From an uncultured Ruminococcus sp. (GTDB lineage: Bacteria > Bacillota > Clostridia > Oscillospirales > Ruminococcaceae): DNA of 64,000 nt. The stretch lies in assembly GCA_947345935.1 (NCBI GenBank), contig CAMZZN010000003.1:1-64000 (forward strand). The letters run 5' to 3'. Positions 1 through 9,258 of the stretch are shown piece after piece. A program made the position numbers and the translations under genes. Numbering within the stretch: position 1 is the first letter of the stretch; every line of letters starts with the position of its first letter. The notes under the pieces are model-generated. The model was not told where the DNA came from. It saw only the letters and a program-made list of their open reading frames with translations, and searched no databases.

Positions 1-797
<797 letters not shown>

Positions 798-942
798 GTT
801 GTATATCAATCGTTCTTTCGAACTTATTGAAATCAATCCTGTTTCATAACGCTTGCGTTATTACTTTCGTGTGTACTTTTTAGTCTGTACTTGACTTCTT
901 GTTTCCTTTTTTCAAAGGTATCTCAAGGGTCGTTACTTTTTC

Positions 943-966
943 TTGCATTGTTCGATTTTCAAGATG
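943..966 (-). promoter_or_regulatory. boxA-like antitermination element in the rrn leader
   Basis: On the minus strand the leader contains CATCTTGAAAATCGAACAAT, which resembles the conserved ATCTTTGAAAACTGAACAA block found upstream of 16S in many Firmicutes, including boxA (TCTTTGAAAA). It lies between the last rrn promoter and the 16S gene, as expected for a Nus-factor antitermination site. A small inverted repeat (TAACGC/GCGTTA, 847-860) lies further down the leader. Assigned by resemblance only. Confidence 0.5.
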
Positions 967-1002
967 CTGTCCGCTTACTCCCTCTTTTGGAGCAGCTTTA
1001 TT

Positions 1003-1031
1003 ATTATACCACAGCTTTTTCGATTTGTCAA
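1003..1031 (-). promoter_or_regulatory. rrn promoter, proximal (P3)
   Basis: Minus strand TTGACA (1031-1026), a 17-nt spacer and TATAAT (1008-1003). It is a perfect sigma-A consensus about 205 nt upstream of the 16S 5' end. It is the last of three tandem copies. Confidence 0.9.
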
Positions 1032-1101
1032 CCCCTTTTTTGAAGTTTTTTCAAATCTTTTTAGCCGCCGTTACCGCTCGTCCCCTCGCAGCAACTTTTA
1101 T

Positions 1102-1130
1102 ATTATATCACACTGTCTTCCGTTTGTCAA
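1102..1130 (-). promoter_or_regulatory. rrn promoter, middle (P2)
   Basis: Minus strand TTGACA (1130-1125), 17 nt, TATAAT (1107-1102). A perfect consensus, 99 bp upstream of P3. Flanking bases are CTTGACAAACGG and GTGATATAATA, close to those of P1. Confidence 0.9.
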
Positions 1131-1252
1131 GTACTTTTTTGATTTCTTTCAAAAAAGTTTTTCGAAGTACCTTCGGCTCTGCAAAACGTCTTTTCCCTTC
1201 GTCCAGATCTTCCGCTTTCCTTCTTACCTTGCTCCCCTCCGACAGCTTTTTT

Positions 1253-1281
1253 ATTATATCACCTTTTTTCTCCTTTGTCAA
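1253..1281 (-). promoter_or_regulatory. rrn promoter, distal (P1)
   Basis: Minus strand TTGACA (1281-1276), 17 nt, TATAAT (1258-1253). A perfect consensus, 151 bp upstream of P2. The whole gap 798-1340 carries no convincing gene: its open frames run across the promoter repeats and lack ribosome sites. Confidence 0.9.
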
Positions 1282-1336
1282 GTAAAAGGTTGTCCACATA
1301 TTTCCATCTTTTATGTCTGTTTCTAACATTGTTTAA

Positions 1337-1373
1337 CAAAAAATGCATCCGCTGCTTTCGCAGGGATGCATTT
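1337..1373 (-). terminator. terminator of the prepilin gene at 1388-2017
   Basis: Arms AAATGCATCC (1341-1350) and GGATGCATTT (1364-1373), with a T-rich tail on the minus strand (complement of the A-run at 1337-1343). It closes the monocistronic prepilin unit just before the rrn promoters. Confidence 0.8.
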
Positions 1374-1387
1374 ACTTTACTTTATCT

Positions 1388-2017
1388 TTATTCCGTCTCT
1401 TCGGAATCGTAGTTCTTTTCCGCCTTGCTCATATCAAAATTCTTGATTCCACCGCTTGTTCTTTTATCACGCAGAACCGGATACGAACCTATAGAATTAT
1501 CTCCCTCTGTCTTTGCCGTAACCACCGAAACCACCTTGAAATCTTTAATGTGCAGCTTGTACAGAACTTCACTGGACGTCTCAATATTTCTCTTGATAGC
1601 ATCTGAAAATTCCTTGTTCATTTCGGAACTTGCTGAAATATCCGTACAGCTCGCATCGCAGGCGTAACCTTTTTTTCCGTCAAAATAGTAATAAAAATCT
1701 GACGTCATATACTGCTGCGCAAGCGCTGCGTCCAGATTTATCTGTGCCTGAGCCTTAACCGTATCATCCTGTGTAGGAGAAGAAAGTATTTCCTGCTGAC
1801 GTTTGATTTCATTCCGGAGCGTTCTGTCCCTGCGTTTCAGGTCAATGCATTCTTTCTGAGCAGCGTCAAACACGATCTTCGCATTGTTATTCTGCGACTT
1901 TATCCGTGCCTTTGAAATATAAGTATTCCATGTAGGAATCAGAACAGCAGCCAGTATTCCAATAATAGCTATAACTATAATAAGTTCAATCAGCGTAAAG
2001 CCTTTTCTTTTTTTCAT
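1388..2017 (-). CDS. type IV prepilin-like protein (209 aa)
   Basis: A secreted pilin-type subunit. After a short basic leader (MKKRKG) comes the class III cleavage and methylation motif G|FTLIE with Glu at mature position 5, then an unbroken hydrophobic helix to about residue 30. The remainder is a soluble domain with few hydrophobic stretches and two closely spaced cysteines (ACDASC, about residues 118-123) that could form a disulfide. The start is fixed by GGAGG nine bases upstream of ATG. The gene is alone: it has its own consensus promoter (2053-2081) and terminator (1337-1373). PilD (7144-7983) would process it. Whether it is a structural or minor pilin cannot be read from the sequence. 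Confidence 0.9.
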   Translation of the reverse strand: MKKRKGFTLIELIIVIAIIGILAAVLIPTWNTYISKARIKSQNNNAKIVFDAAQKECIDLKRRDRTLRNEIKRQQEILSSPTQDDTVKAQAQINLDAALAQQYMTSDFYYYFDGKKGYACDASCTDISASSEMNKEFSDAIKRNIETSSEVLYKLHIKDFKVVSVVTAKTEGDNSIGSYPVLRDKRTSGGIKNFDMSKAEKNYDSEETE

Positions 2018-2052
2018 AACAACGCCTCCAACAGCTACATTTATGTAAGTAT

Positions 2053-2081
2053 ATTATACCAGAATATTAATAAAATGTCAA
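2053..2081 (-). promoter_or_regulatory. promoter of the prepilin gene 1388-2017
   Basis: Minus strand TTGACA (2081-2076), 17 nt, TATAAT (2058-2053). A perfect consensus about 35 nt upstream of the start codon. Confidence 0.85.
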
Positions 2082-2131
2082 CAAAAAATTTATGTTTTAT
2101 CTCACAAATTTAGCAGACTATTATTGTGCAT

Positions 2132-3283
2132 TCAGCTAAGAATCTCAATTGCTTTTTTCAGCTGGGTATCGCCCGGCGTCAACATTTTGGATTCATCCAT
2201 TCTTATCTCGATATCCGGGTACACACCAATTTCATCATTATTCGGCATATCGTTAACATATAAATATCCAGCAGTGTAGGTATATGTCAGCATACAATCA
2301 AGAATTGCTGTGTTCTGAAAGATCCCTTTTCCGTATGTTTTTTCACCTATTATTTTTCCTCTTCCAGTATCTTTGAAAAATGCTGCTAACAGTTCGCCGG
2401 CACTAATAGTATTTTCATTTACCAGAACTACAACATTGCAGTCAAGCTCTTTCCCGTCCGTTGAAGTTTTAAATACTTTTTCTTTACCACCACGTTCATA
2501 TTTGGCAACAGCCTTGTTTCCGTCACCGACAAAATAGTCAAATATTTGTGTCGCATATTCAACCTCACCGCCATGATTATTTCTAAGATCAATGACAATG
2601 GACTTATATTCATTTTCATTTAAAGCCGTCTTAAAGTTATCTATCAAACTGTCGTTGAAATAAAGAAAATGAATATATAAAACATCATCATCCATGAGTT
2701 CGGAGTAAAAGCTTTTTTCCGAATCAGGATAAACGTTATATCGTACAAAATCAATATCCAGTTCCTCATTATCACGACGTATGTGCAGCTTGACAGTCGT
2801 TCCGTCCTTGCCCATAAGCTTACGGATAGCCTCGTAATAACCGCCCTTTTCAGCTATCGTTTCACCGTCTATCATGGTGATTATATCATTTGTCTTTAGT
2901 CCCATTTCATCAGCACGTGACTTCGGCTTGACTTCCGTGACAACAATTTCATCGTGACGGTTTTTGTCAACCGTGAAGCCACTCCTTGAAACTGAGCTGT
3001 CCTCGTTTACACGATTTTCATCGATCATATTCGAGGTATTAAAAACGCAAAAATCTTCGTCGCAGGCATCGAGAACTCCCTTGACCATATATTCGCAAAG
3101 AGTTTCGTTATCTATAGTTTTGTAAAAATTGTTTTTTATGTCTTCATACGCAGTCAAAAGATCAGCATTCTTTTTGCCGAATTCAATTTCCTTTTTATAT
3201 TTATTATAAGTCAGTCCATAGGTCAGACTGGTACTAAGCACGACAGACAAACTTACAGCAAAAACCATTACTCTTTTTTTCAT
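2132..3283 (-). CDS. S41 family C-terminal processing peptidase with PDZ domain (383 aa)
   Basis: A membrane-anchored serine protease of the CtpA/CtpB/Prc type, acting outside the membrane. It has an N-terminal hydrophobic anchor (about residues 3-22), a PDZ domain (about 80-165; GFTV...SRADEMGLKTNDII), then the S41 catalytic core. The expected Ser lies in NTISAGELL (about 293) and the Lys in EKTYGKGI (about 318), as in CtpA. The longer frame from 3325 begins inside the terminator hairpin of the preceding pilin gene. The ATG at 3283 has AAAGGA in front and is followed directly by the signal anchor, so it is preferred. It lies between two prepilin genes, so pilin quality control or surface-protein processing is possible but is inference only. 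Confidence 0.9.
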   Translation of the reverse strand: MKKRVMVFAVSLSVVLSTSLTYGLTYNKYKKEIEFGKKNADLLTAYEDIKNNFYKTIDNETLCEYMVKGVLDACDEDFCVFNTSNMIDENRVNEDSSVSRSGFTVDKNRHDEIVVTEVKPKSRADEMGLKTNDIITMIDGETIAEKGGYYEAIRKLMGKDGTTVKLHIRRDNEELDIDFVRYNVYPDSEKSFYSELMDDDVLYIHFLYFNDSLIDNFKTALNENEYKSIVIDLRNNHGGEVEYATQIFDYFVGDGNKAVAKYERGGKEKVFKTSTDGKELDCNVVVLVNENTISAGELLAAFFKDTGRGKIIGEKTYGKGIFQNTAILDCMLTYTYTAGYLYVNDMPNNDEIGVYPDIEIRMDESKMLTPGDTQLKKAIEILS

Positions 3284-3312
3284 TGTTATTTCCTTTACAT
3301 TATTAAATAAAG

Positions 3313-3337
3313 AAAGCTCCCACATAGTGGGAGTTTT
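3313..3337 (-). terminator. terminator after the pilin gene 3357-3881
   Basis: Arms CTCCCAC (3317-3323) and GTGGGAG (3327-3333) extended by A-T/G-T pairs. On the minus strand it lies just after the pilin stop and is followed by CTTTCTTT. It probably only partly stops transcription, because no clear separate promoter was found for the S41 gene downstream. Confidence 0.75.
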
Positions 3338-3356
3338 CTCTAATTTTTAATTAACC

Positions 3357-3881
3357 TTAAGTCTTGTCAGCCTTTGCTTCTTCAACGTCAGCCTTCTTTG
3401 TTGCATCTGCAAGAGCTTTATCAAGATTATTGGAATAATCCTTATAATTCTTCTTTGTTACAACAGTGGGCTTAGTTCCTGTGTAAGTTGAATCCTGCTT
3501 AACAGCTACTGCTGCACATGTACCGCCAGCAATAGTAGATTTAAATTCAACCTTCTTAACTTCGTTAAAGTATTCCTTTATTCCCTTGTAAACCTCTCCA
3601 CCGTCTGCTGTCGGAGTATCATCAGTAAATGTTACAACAGTAGCATTCTTTGCATGATTAATGCTTGCAATTGCACCTGTATCAACGCCCTCTTCATCAA
3701 GTTCTGTAAGAACAGTATTGATAGCGTCGTAGAGAGATGCAGCGGACGAGTTAGCTGATGTAACCTTTGACTTCTTTACGTAGCCAAGCATAGCGGGAAC
3801 GAGAATAGCTGCGAGAACACCGATGATAGCGATAACAACGATGAGCTCAATGAGTGTAAAACCTTTCTTTGTGTTTTTCAT
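3357..3881 (-). CDS. type IV pilin, likely major pilin candidate (174 aa)
   Basis: Short leader MKNTKKG, then FTLIE and a classic hydrophobic N-terminal helix (to about residue 34) followed by a small Ala/Thr/Lys-rich soluble domain. Glu5 is present. The size and simple globular part fit a major pilin better than the other prepilins here, which is inference. The start at 3881 has AAGGAGG at good spacing. The frame could extend to 3974 but that would add 31 non-conserved residues before the leader. It has a strong promoter (4058-4086) with an untranslated leader of about 170 nt and a terminator at its end, so it can be expressed at a high level apart from the assembly genes. Confidence 0.9.
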   Translation of the reverse strand: MKNTKKGFTLIELIVVIAIIGVLAAILVPAMLGYVKKSKVTSANSSAASLYDAINTVLTELDEEGVDTGAIASINHAKNATVVTFTDDTPTADGGEVYKGIKEYFNEVKKVEFKSTIAGGTCAAVAVKQDSTYTGTKPTVVTKKNYKDYSNNLDKALADATKKADVEEAKADKT

Positions 3882-4057
3882 GGTGAAAAACCTCCTTAAT
3901 AATAATTTTGTGCAGTCGTTCATGCACACTGTTTTCTGGTTCAGGGATTCTGCAGCGCCGTGATAATTCCGCATAATAACCGTTAGTAAATCTGCCTACA
4001 GCGGAACATCAATAAATGCGATTATCTTTGTTTTCCCTTTACCCTTACTGTAATTAT

Positions 4058-4086
4058 AGTATAGCATTTTATTCATAAACTGTCAA
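4058..4086 (-). promoter_or_regulatory. promoter of the pilin gene 3357-3881
   Basis: Minus strand TTGACA (4086-4081), 17 nt, TATACT (4063-4058). The predicted leader of about 170 nt is AT-rich. The rest of the 3882-4255 gap shows no gene; only AT-rich spacer lies between this promoter and the end of pilT. Confidence 0.8.
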
Positions 4087-4255
4087 TACTTTTCTGAAAA
4101 AAACTTCACACAAAATGCATTTTTTACATCCAAACGGTAAATAGGCATCTTTTTTTTGACGTTTTCGTCATATTGCACAACATTTTAAGAATTAGTTAAA
4201 TCATAATTCTAATAAATGTAATATTCATAGATTAAATTACAATTAGTATAACAGA

Positions 4256-5329
4256 TTACATCTGAGTAAGGAAACGATAGAATTCCTGCTTATCCTGACA
4301 CTTTTCAAGAGCGTCTACCTCGCTGATGACGTTATTCTTAACATAACGTGCAAGCTCCTGGTCAAGGCTCATCATGCCCTGCTGCTTACCGGTCTGGATA
4401 GCCGACTGAATAAGGTGAATCTTGTTATCACGTATCATTGCCGAAATAGCGTCGGTAACGTTAAGTATCTCCATGCAGGCAACACGTCCGGTATTGTCTT
4501 TCTTGGGGATAAGCGTCTGCGAAATAACGCCTACCAGGTTGTTGGCAAGCTGGGTTCTTATCTGCTGCTGCTGATGTTCGGGGTATACGTCGATGATACG
4601 GTTGATCGTATCGGCGGCAGAAGTAGTATGAAGCGTTGAAAGTACGAGATGTCCCGTTTCGGCAGCGGTTACGGCAGCCTGAATGGTCTCAAAGTCACGC
4701 ATTTCTCCTACGAGGATTACATCGGGGTCTTCACGGAGAGCCGCACGGAGCGCAAGGGAAAACGAGGGAACGTCGTCGCCGATCTCTCTCTGATTTACCA
4801 TACAGCGCTTGTGCTCATGTACATACTCGATAGGATCTTCAACAGTAATTACGTGAGCGCTCCTGTTAAGATTTACAAAGTCGATCATTCCGGCAAGGGT
4901 CGTGGATTTACCTGAACCGGTAGGACCTGTTACAAGCACAAGTCCACGAGGACGCATTGAAAAATCTGCAAGAATAGGCGGAAGTCCGAGATCCTCCAGA
5001 GTCGGGATATCGTTTCTCAGAAGTCGGATAGCGATAGCCGGCTTACCTTTTTGAAAATATACGTTTACACGGTGACGATAGCCGCTTCTGGTCGTGAACG
5101 AAAAGTCGGTGTCATGGTGATTGTTTACGCTTGTCTGCTGAGCGTCGTTGGTCATCTGATGAATGATGTCCAGAATCTCTTCCTCATCCATTTCAGGATA
5201 CTGCGAACGCATAGTTCTGAGCGTACCGTTAAGACGTACGACCGGAGCGATCCTGTCGGTAAAATGAAGGTCGGAGCAGCCGAGGAGACGAACCTCGTCA
5301 AGGATCCTGTGAATTTCAATAATAGCCAT
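4256..5329 (-). CDS. pilT: PilT twitching-motility retraction ATPase (357 aa)
   Basis: A hexameric cytoplasmic ATPase that depolymerises type IV pili. An N-terminal PAS-like region (about 1-100; note SDLHFTD) is followed by the RecA-like core with Walker A GPTGSGKSTTL (about 133), the Asp box, Walker B VILVGEMRD (about 205) and the His box ending in LSTLHTTSA. Length and motif order match PilT. The start has GGAGG eight to nine bases upstream. It lies 24 nt downstream of pilB in the same direction, so pilB-pilT form an extension/retraction motor pair. A true retraction ATPase suggests the pili are dynamic rather than a one-way secretion system. Confidence 0.96.
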   Translation of the reverse strand: MAIIEIHRILDEVRLLGCSDLHFTDRIAPVVRLNGTLRTMRSQYPEMDEEEILDIIHQMTNDAQQTSVNNHHDTDFSFTTRSGYRHRVNVYFQKGKPAIAIRLLRNDIPTLEDLGLPPILADFSMRPRGLVLVTGPTGSGKSTTLAGMIDFVNLNRSAHVITVEDPIEYVHEHKRCMVNQREIGDDVPSFSLALRAALREDPDVILVGEMRDFETIQAAVTAAETGHLVLSTLHTTSAADTINRIIDVYPEHQQQQIRTQLANNLVGVISQTLIPKKDNTGRVACMEILNVTDAISAMIRDNKIHLIQSAIQTGKQQGMMSLDQELARYVKNNVISEVDALEKCQDKQEFYRFLTQM

Positions 5330-5353
5330 TTTATTATTTCCTCCCTGGTAAGA

Positions 5354-7036
5354 TTATACGGAGAATGTAGCTCTGACAAGCTCATCTATTGAGGTCTGAC
5401 CTGCCTGAACAAGTTCGGAAGCATTGTCACGAAGAAGCTTTGTACCGATCTCTCTTGCGGCAGCCTCGATCTCTTCCTTTGTACCGCCGGCAGCAATGAT
5501 GGAAGATACCTTAGAGTTACAGTGGATGATCTCGTGGATAGCCGTTCTTCCTCTGTAGCCTGTATTATTGCACGACTGGCATCCGCAAGGCTCGTAGATC
5601 TCGATAGAATGAGGAATACGCATAAGTTCGTTTTCCTCCTCCGTGGACATCCTGGGCTTCTTGCACTCAGGACAGAGAACCTTGATAAGTCGCTGAGCGA
5701 TAACGCCGATAAGAGATGTTGCGACCATGTATGGAGCTACGCCCATATCAACGAGACGAACAACTGTCGAAGCAGCGTCGTTTGTATGTAGTGTTGAAAG
5801 CACGAGGTGTCCGGTGATAGCGGCACGGATACCGATATCGGCAGTCTCGGCGTCACGCATTTCTCCGACCATTACGATATCAGGGTCCTGACGGAGAATC
5901 GAACGAAGGGCGGCGGCGAAAGTCATTCCTGCCTTTGTGTTTACCTGACACTGATTTATGCCGTCGATAGCCTTTTCGACAGGGTCCTCAACCGTAATTA
6001 CGTTTACGTTCGGCTTTGCAAGCTCACCGAGAGCGGCATAAAGAGTTGTTGTTTTACCGGAACCGGTAGGTCCTGTTACAAGGATAACGCCGTGCGGAAC
6101 ACGAAGCATATGCTCGAACATTGCATAGTTGTAGTCCGACATACCAAGGTCGGTAATCTTACGGAGAGCGATCTGTCCCGTTGAAAGAATTCGGATAACG
6201 ATCTTTTCACCGTGAACGGTAGGAAGCGAGGACACACGGACGTCAAGTGTCGTTCCGTCAACTACCTGCGTGAAACGACCGTCCTGCGGAATTCTCTTTT
6301 CAGCGATATTCATACCGCTGATAAGCTTGAGACGTGTTGTAAGAGCACTGTGTACGGCGCTGGAAATGTTCATAAGTTCAACAAGGTCGCCGTTTACACG
6401 GATACGGATACGTGTATAAGTCTTGAAAGGCTCGATATGAATATCGGTAGCGTCGGCTCTGTAGGAGTTTTCGATAATGGTCGTTGCAAGCTTAACGATA
6501 GGAGCACTTTCAACTCTGTCCTTTGATTCGGCGTCGTCTGCCGACATTTCGCCAAGATCCCCACCCATTGCGTTTACGCTGTCGATAACGCTGTCAACAT
6601 TCTGCATTGAATAGCATTTTCCGATAGCCTTGTTGATAGCCGAAGTCGTTGCAAGAACGGGAACAGTATCCATACCTGTGGAAACCTTGATATCCTCAAG
6701 TACAATAAAGTTTACAGGATCGTTTGTTGCAACAGTAAGTCTTTTTCCCTGAACATTAATTGCGATTACCGTGTGTTTTCTGGCAAGAGCTTCGGGGACA
6801 AGCTGAACAGCTTCTGTGTTGATCTCGATATTGTCAAGGTCAACATACTGAACCCTCAGATTACCTGCAAGAGCCTTGGCAAAATTCAGCTCGGTCATAA
6901 ATCCGAGTTCGACAACAACGTCTCCGAATTTCTTTGTTCCGTTGGACTCCTTCTGTGCTGCAAGAACCTGAGAAAGCTGATCGCTTGTGATAAGTCCCTG
7001 GTTGACAAGGTAGTCGCCAATTCTTTCGTTTCTCAT
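5354..7036 (-). CDS. pilB: PilB/GspE-type pilus assembly ATPase (560 aa)
   Basis: The motor that extends the pilus. It has an N-terminal MshEN/T2SSE_N region (about 1-150, with LVNQGLITSDQL), then the secretion ATPase core with Walker A GPTGSGKTTTL, Walker B DIVMVGEMRD and the His-box LSTLHTNDAA. A C-terminal four-cysteine zinc motif (CPECKKP...CGCQSCNNTGYRGR) is typical of PilB and GspE but absent from PilT. The start at 7036 has GGAGG about ten bases upstream. It is divergent from pilD across a 107-bp gap. No clear minus-strand consensus promoter was recognised in that gap. Confidence 0.97.
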   Translation of the reverse strand: MRNERIGDYLVNQGLITSDQLSQVLAAQKESNGTKKFGDVVVELGFMTELNFAKALAGNLRVQYVDLDNIEINTEAVQLVPEALARKHTVIAINVQGKRLTVATNDPVNFIVLEDIKVSTGMDTVPVLATTSAINKAIGKCYSMQNVDSVIDSVNAMGGDLGEMSADDAESKDRVESAPIVKLATTIIENSYRADATDIHIEPFKTYTRIRIRVNGDLVELMNISSAVHSALTTRLKLISGMNIAEKRIPQDGRFTQVVDGTTLDVRVSSLPTVHGEKIVIRILSTGQIALRKITDLGMSDYNYAMFEHMLRVPHGVILVTGPTGSGKTTTLYAALGELAKPNVNVITVEDPVEKAIDGINQCQVNTKAGMTFAAALRSILRQDPDIVMVGEMRDAETADIGIRAAITGHLVLSTLHTNDAASTVVRLVDMGVAPYMVATSLIGVIAQRLIKVLCPECKKPRMSTEEENELMRIPHSIEIYEPCGCQSCNNTGYRGRTAIHEIIHCNSKVSSIIAAGGTKEEIEAAAREIGTKLLRDNASELVQAGQTSIDELVRATFSV

Positions 7037-7073
7037 AATAAACCTCCGCTTATTAAAAATTTACTTAGACAGC

Positions 7074-7101
7074 TTGAATTTTATATATAATGTGATATAA
7101 T
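7074..7101 (+). promoter_or_regulatory. promoter of pilD
   Basis: TTGAAT (7074-7079), 16 nt, TATAAT (7096-7101) with an extended -10 TG one base upstream. It lies about 43 nt before the pilD start codon and points away from pilB. Confidence 0.7.
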
Positions 7102-7143
7102 AGTAATATACATTATTTACTTTTATAAAGGAGGGTAAAAATC

Positions 7144-7983
7144 ATGACTGGATTCAAAAATATGCTCCATAATGAATTTACCGAATTGCCATTCCAGCTT
7201 ACATTTCTCGGAATGATCTTTATTCTTGGAATCTGCATAGGAAGCTTTCTTAACGTCGTAATAATCAGACTTCCCAGAGGCGAATCTCTCATAAAGCGAT
7301 CTTCCCACTGCATGACCTGCGGAACCAAGATCAGACCCATTGACATGATCCCGGTTTTCAGCTGGCTTTTCCTGCGTGGAAAATGTCACAGCTGCGGAGA
7401 AAAGATCTCTCCCAGATATCCCATAGTAGAAGCGCTCAACGGAGCTCTCTATGTATTGACTTTCTGGGTGCTTGATATTAATGCTGAAGCCATAATAACC
7501 TGTATTATAATGTCTCTCCTTGTGGTGGTAGGATTTATGGATTGGGACACAATGGAGATCAACGAGATAATTCTGACAGTTATCCTGCTGCTTGCAGTCC
7601 CACTGGCTCTTTTCACCAGCGAAATAACGATCATTAACCGTATAATCGGTGCATTTGTGATAAGCGTTCCGTTTTTTCTCATCGGCGAGATCAGCCGCCC
7701 CATTATCAGAAAAAAGTTCGGGGAGGATTTCCGTGCCATTGAGCTGGGCGATACGCTTCTTATGCTGACCGCCGGAGCTGTTCTCGGAACAAAGGCTGTT
7801 ATCGTTTCAACATTAATCGGAATAGTTGCTGCCGCTCTTGGCGGCGTAATAAATAAAATGGTTTCAGGCGAATCCAAATTTGCTTTCGGACCTTTCCTTG
7901 CAATAGGAATTGCAATTGGTCTGCTCTGGGGAAATGAAATAGCCGACTGGTACATAGGATTTCTGAAAAATCCATTGCAGTAA
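7144..7983 (+). CDS. pilD: prepilin peptidase / N-methyltransferase (279 aa)
   Basis: An integral-membrane aspartic protease that cleaves prepilins before the mature N-terminal residue and usually methylates it. The N-terminal cytoplasmic domain has the two zinc-type pairs CMTC and CHSC (about residues 58-82). The catalytic aspartates are seen in FMDWDTMEI (about 140) and IELGDTLLM (about 200). About seven to eight hydrophobic segments follow. The start is set by AAAGGAGGG nine bases upstream. It is the only pil gene here on the plus strand. It would serve the four canonical prepilins, with mature starts F/M-T-L-[IV]-E, in this window. Confidence 0.97.
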   Translation: MTGFKNMLHNEFTELPFQLTFLGMIFILGICIGSFLNVVIIRLPRGESLIKRSSHCMTCGTKIRPIDMIPVFSWLFLRGKCHSCGEKISPRYPIVEALNGALYVLTFWVLDINAEAIITCIIMSLLVVVGFMDWDTMEINEIILTVILLLAVPLALFTSEITIINRIIGAFVISVPFFLIGEISRPIIRKKFGEDFRAIELGDTLLMLTAGAVLGTKAVIVSTLIGIVAAALGGVINKMVSGESKFAFGPFLAIGIAIGLLWGNEIADWYIGFLKNPLQ

Positions 7984-7995
7984 GCAAATAAATCA

Positions 7996-8031
7996 CAGGC
8001 AGCAGCATTAAAACTGCTGCCTGCTTTTTAT
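7996..8031 (+). terminator. terminator of pilD
   Basis: Arms CAGGCAGCAG (7996-8005) and CTGCTGCCTG (8014-8023), then CTTTTTAT. Located between convergent genes, it may also help end the minus-strand pil operon. Confidence 0.85.
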
Positions 8032-8051
8032 CTGTTATACGGCTACTGCTC

Positions 8052-9245
8052 TTATTCCATATCAGGGAGAGTGTAGATAAAGTAGATACAGTCACCGTCC
8101 GTTTCAGGGTAGCTGTAGAACCTCTTATTGATAAGAGCCGCCTGTCTCGTGTTTATCTCTTCATAATCCCATATACCGTCCTTAGGAGCTGATACGTCGA
8201 TCTTATCAGTAGGACTGAAACTGCTGGGATAACCTGACGGCTTTCCTTTCCACCTGATGGGACCGTACTTGTCACTCGGTCTCTCGCTGCTGAACGATGA
8301 ATTGATATTTACAAGAGACATATTAATATTGGAGACTGCAAACGGCGATCTGAATATTATCTGCGATTCATCTTTGGGAGTGCTGACATCATCGGCAATT
8401 TCACCGAAAGCGCCGTCTTTCTTGTAAGTCATTACCGTAAGAGAGAAAAGTTCCGGACTAAAATTCGGCGATTTAGCGCCGCTTGGCATATCAACTGGAA
8501 CAATAGAGCTATAGTAAATATCCGGCTTGTCGTCAGCCGTATTGAAACCTGATATACTGTTTATCAGCGTCTCGTCATTAATCACCGACGTAGTATTGTA
8601 GCCGGGCTGAAAATAGAAGGAGTAATTATCATAATAAACCGGATTGATAACATTATTATCAACGGTCATGTTGCTGAGAACAGCGTGCTCAATACCGTAA
8701 TCGTCAACCATTATGGCGTTTCCCTCTGCATCGTACAGAGGATTTCCGCTGGAATCCTTATCGTGTATCTGCTTTTTCTTACCGCTGCCGTCAAACTGAA
8801 CATAGGTATAACCGGTTTTAAAATCCCACTCGTACTCTGTGATCCTGCCGGCGTCGCCGTTATCGATCTTCAGCATTCTCACCTTTCCGGTAAGGGGATC
8901 CTCGGTGCCGGGATTCGTTCTGTTCATGTAGTGATTTTCTATAAAGTTTCTTGCCGCATAGGTGTCATTGTCAAGACCCATAGAGGGTGTAAGCTTATTG
9001 CCGTTGAAGTCCACCAGATCGCCGACATATATCTCGATACAGTCCGCATATCTGACAGAACCCTCCATGTAACGCTTCATGTTGTCCACCGCTGCGGTGT
9101 TAGCCTCCTGTATGGAGGCTTTTTTTACGACCTTTGACAGCGGATTTACTATACTCATAACTGCCACCATCAAGATACTGAAAACAGCCATGACTATAAT
9201 GAGTTCTATGAGGGTAAAGCCCTTTTGGGTTCGCTTTTTGTCCAT
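8052..9245 (-). CDS. large prepilin-like minor pilin (397 aa)
   Basis: MDKKRTQKG|FTLIE followed by a hydrophobic helix, then a soluble domain of about 350 residues, much longer than a standard pilin. The family by N-terminus is the general type IV prepilin. Its place in a minor-pilin cluster fits a GspJ/PilW-like role, which is inference from order and size. The frame is open to 9344, but the ATG at 9245 has GGGAGGGG upstream and places the leader correctly. It lies 13 nt downstream of the next prepilin. The soluble part contains Asp/Gly-rich turns (for example DKDSSGNPLYDAEGN) that could bind calcium. That is a guess. Confidence 0.88.
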   Translation of the reverse strand: MDKKRTQKGFTLIELIIVMAVFSILMVAVMSIVNPLSKVVKKASIQEANTAAVDNMKRYMEGSVRYADCIEIYVGDLVDFNGNKLTPSMGLDNDTYAARNFIENHYMNRTNPGTEDPLTGKVRMLKIDNGDAGRITEYEWDFKTGYTYVQFDGSGKKKQIHDKDSSGNPLYDAEGNAIMVDDYGIEHAVLSNMTVDNNVINPVYYDNYSFYFQPGYNTTSVINDETLINSISGFNTADDKPDIYYSSIVPVDMPSGAKSPNFSPELFSLTVMTYKKDGAFGEIADDVSTPKDESQIIFRSPFAVSNINMSLVNINSSFSSERPSDKYGPIRWKGKPSGYPSSFSPTDKIDVSAPKDGIWDYEEINTRQAALINKRFYSYPETDGDCIYFIYTLPDME

Positions 9246-9258
9246 AGCTTCCCCTCCC

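Noticed and set aside
899..1329. Open frames on both strands across the rrn leader and promoters
   Set aside because: They cover three consensus promoters, lack ribosome sites and show no protein-like composition.
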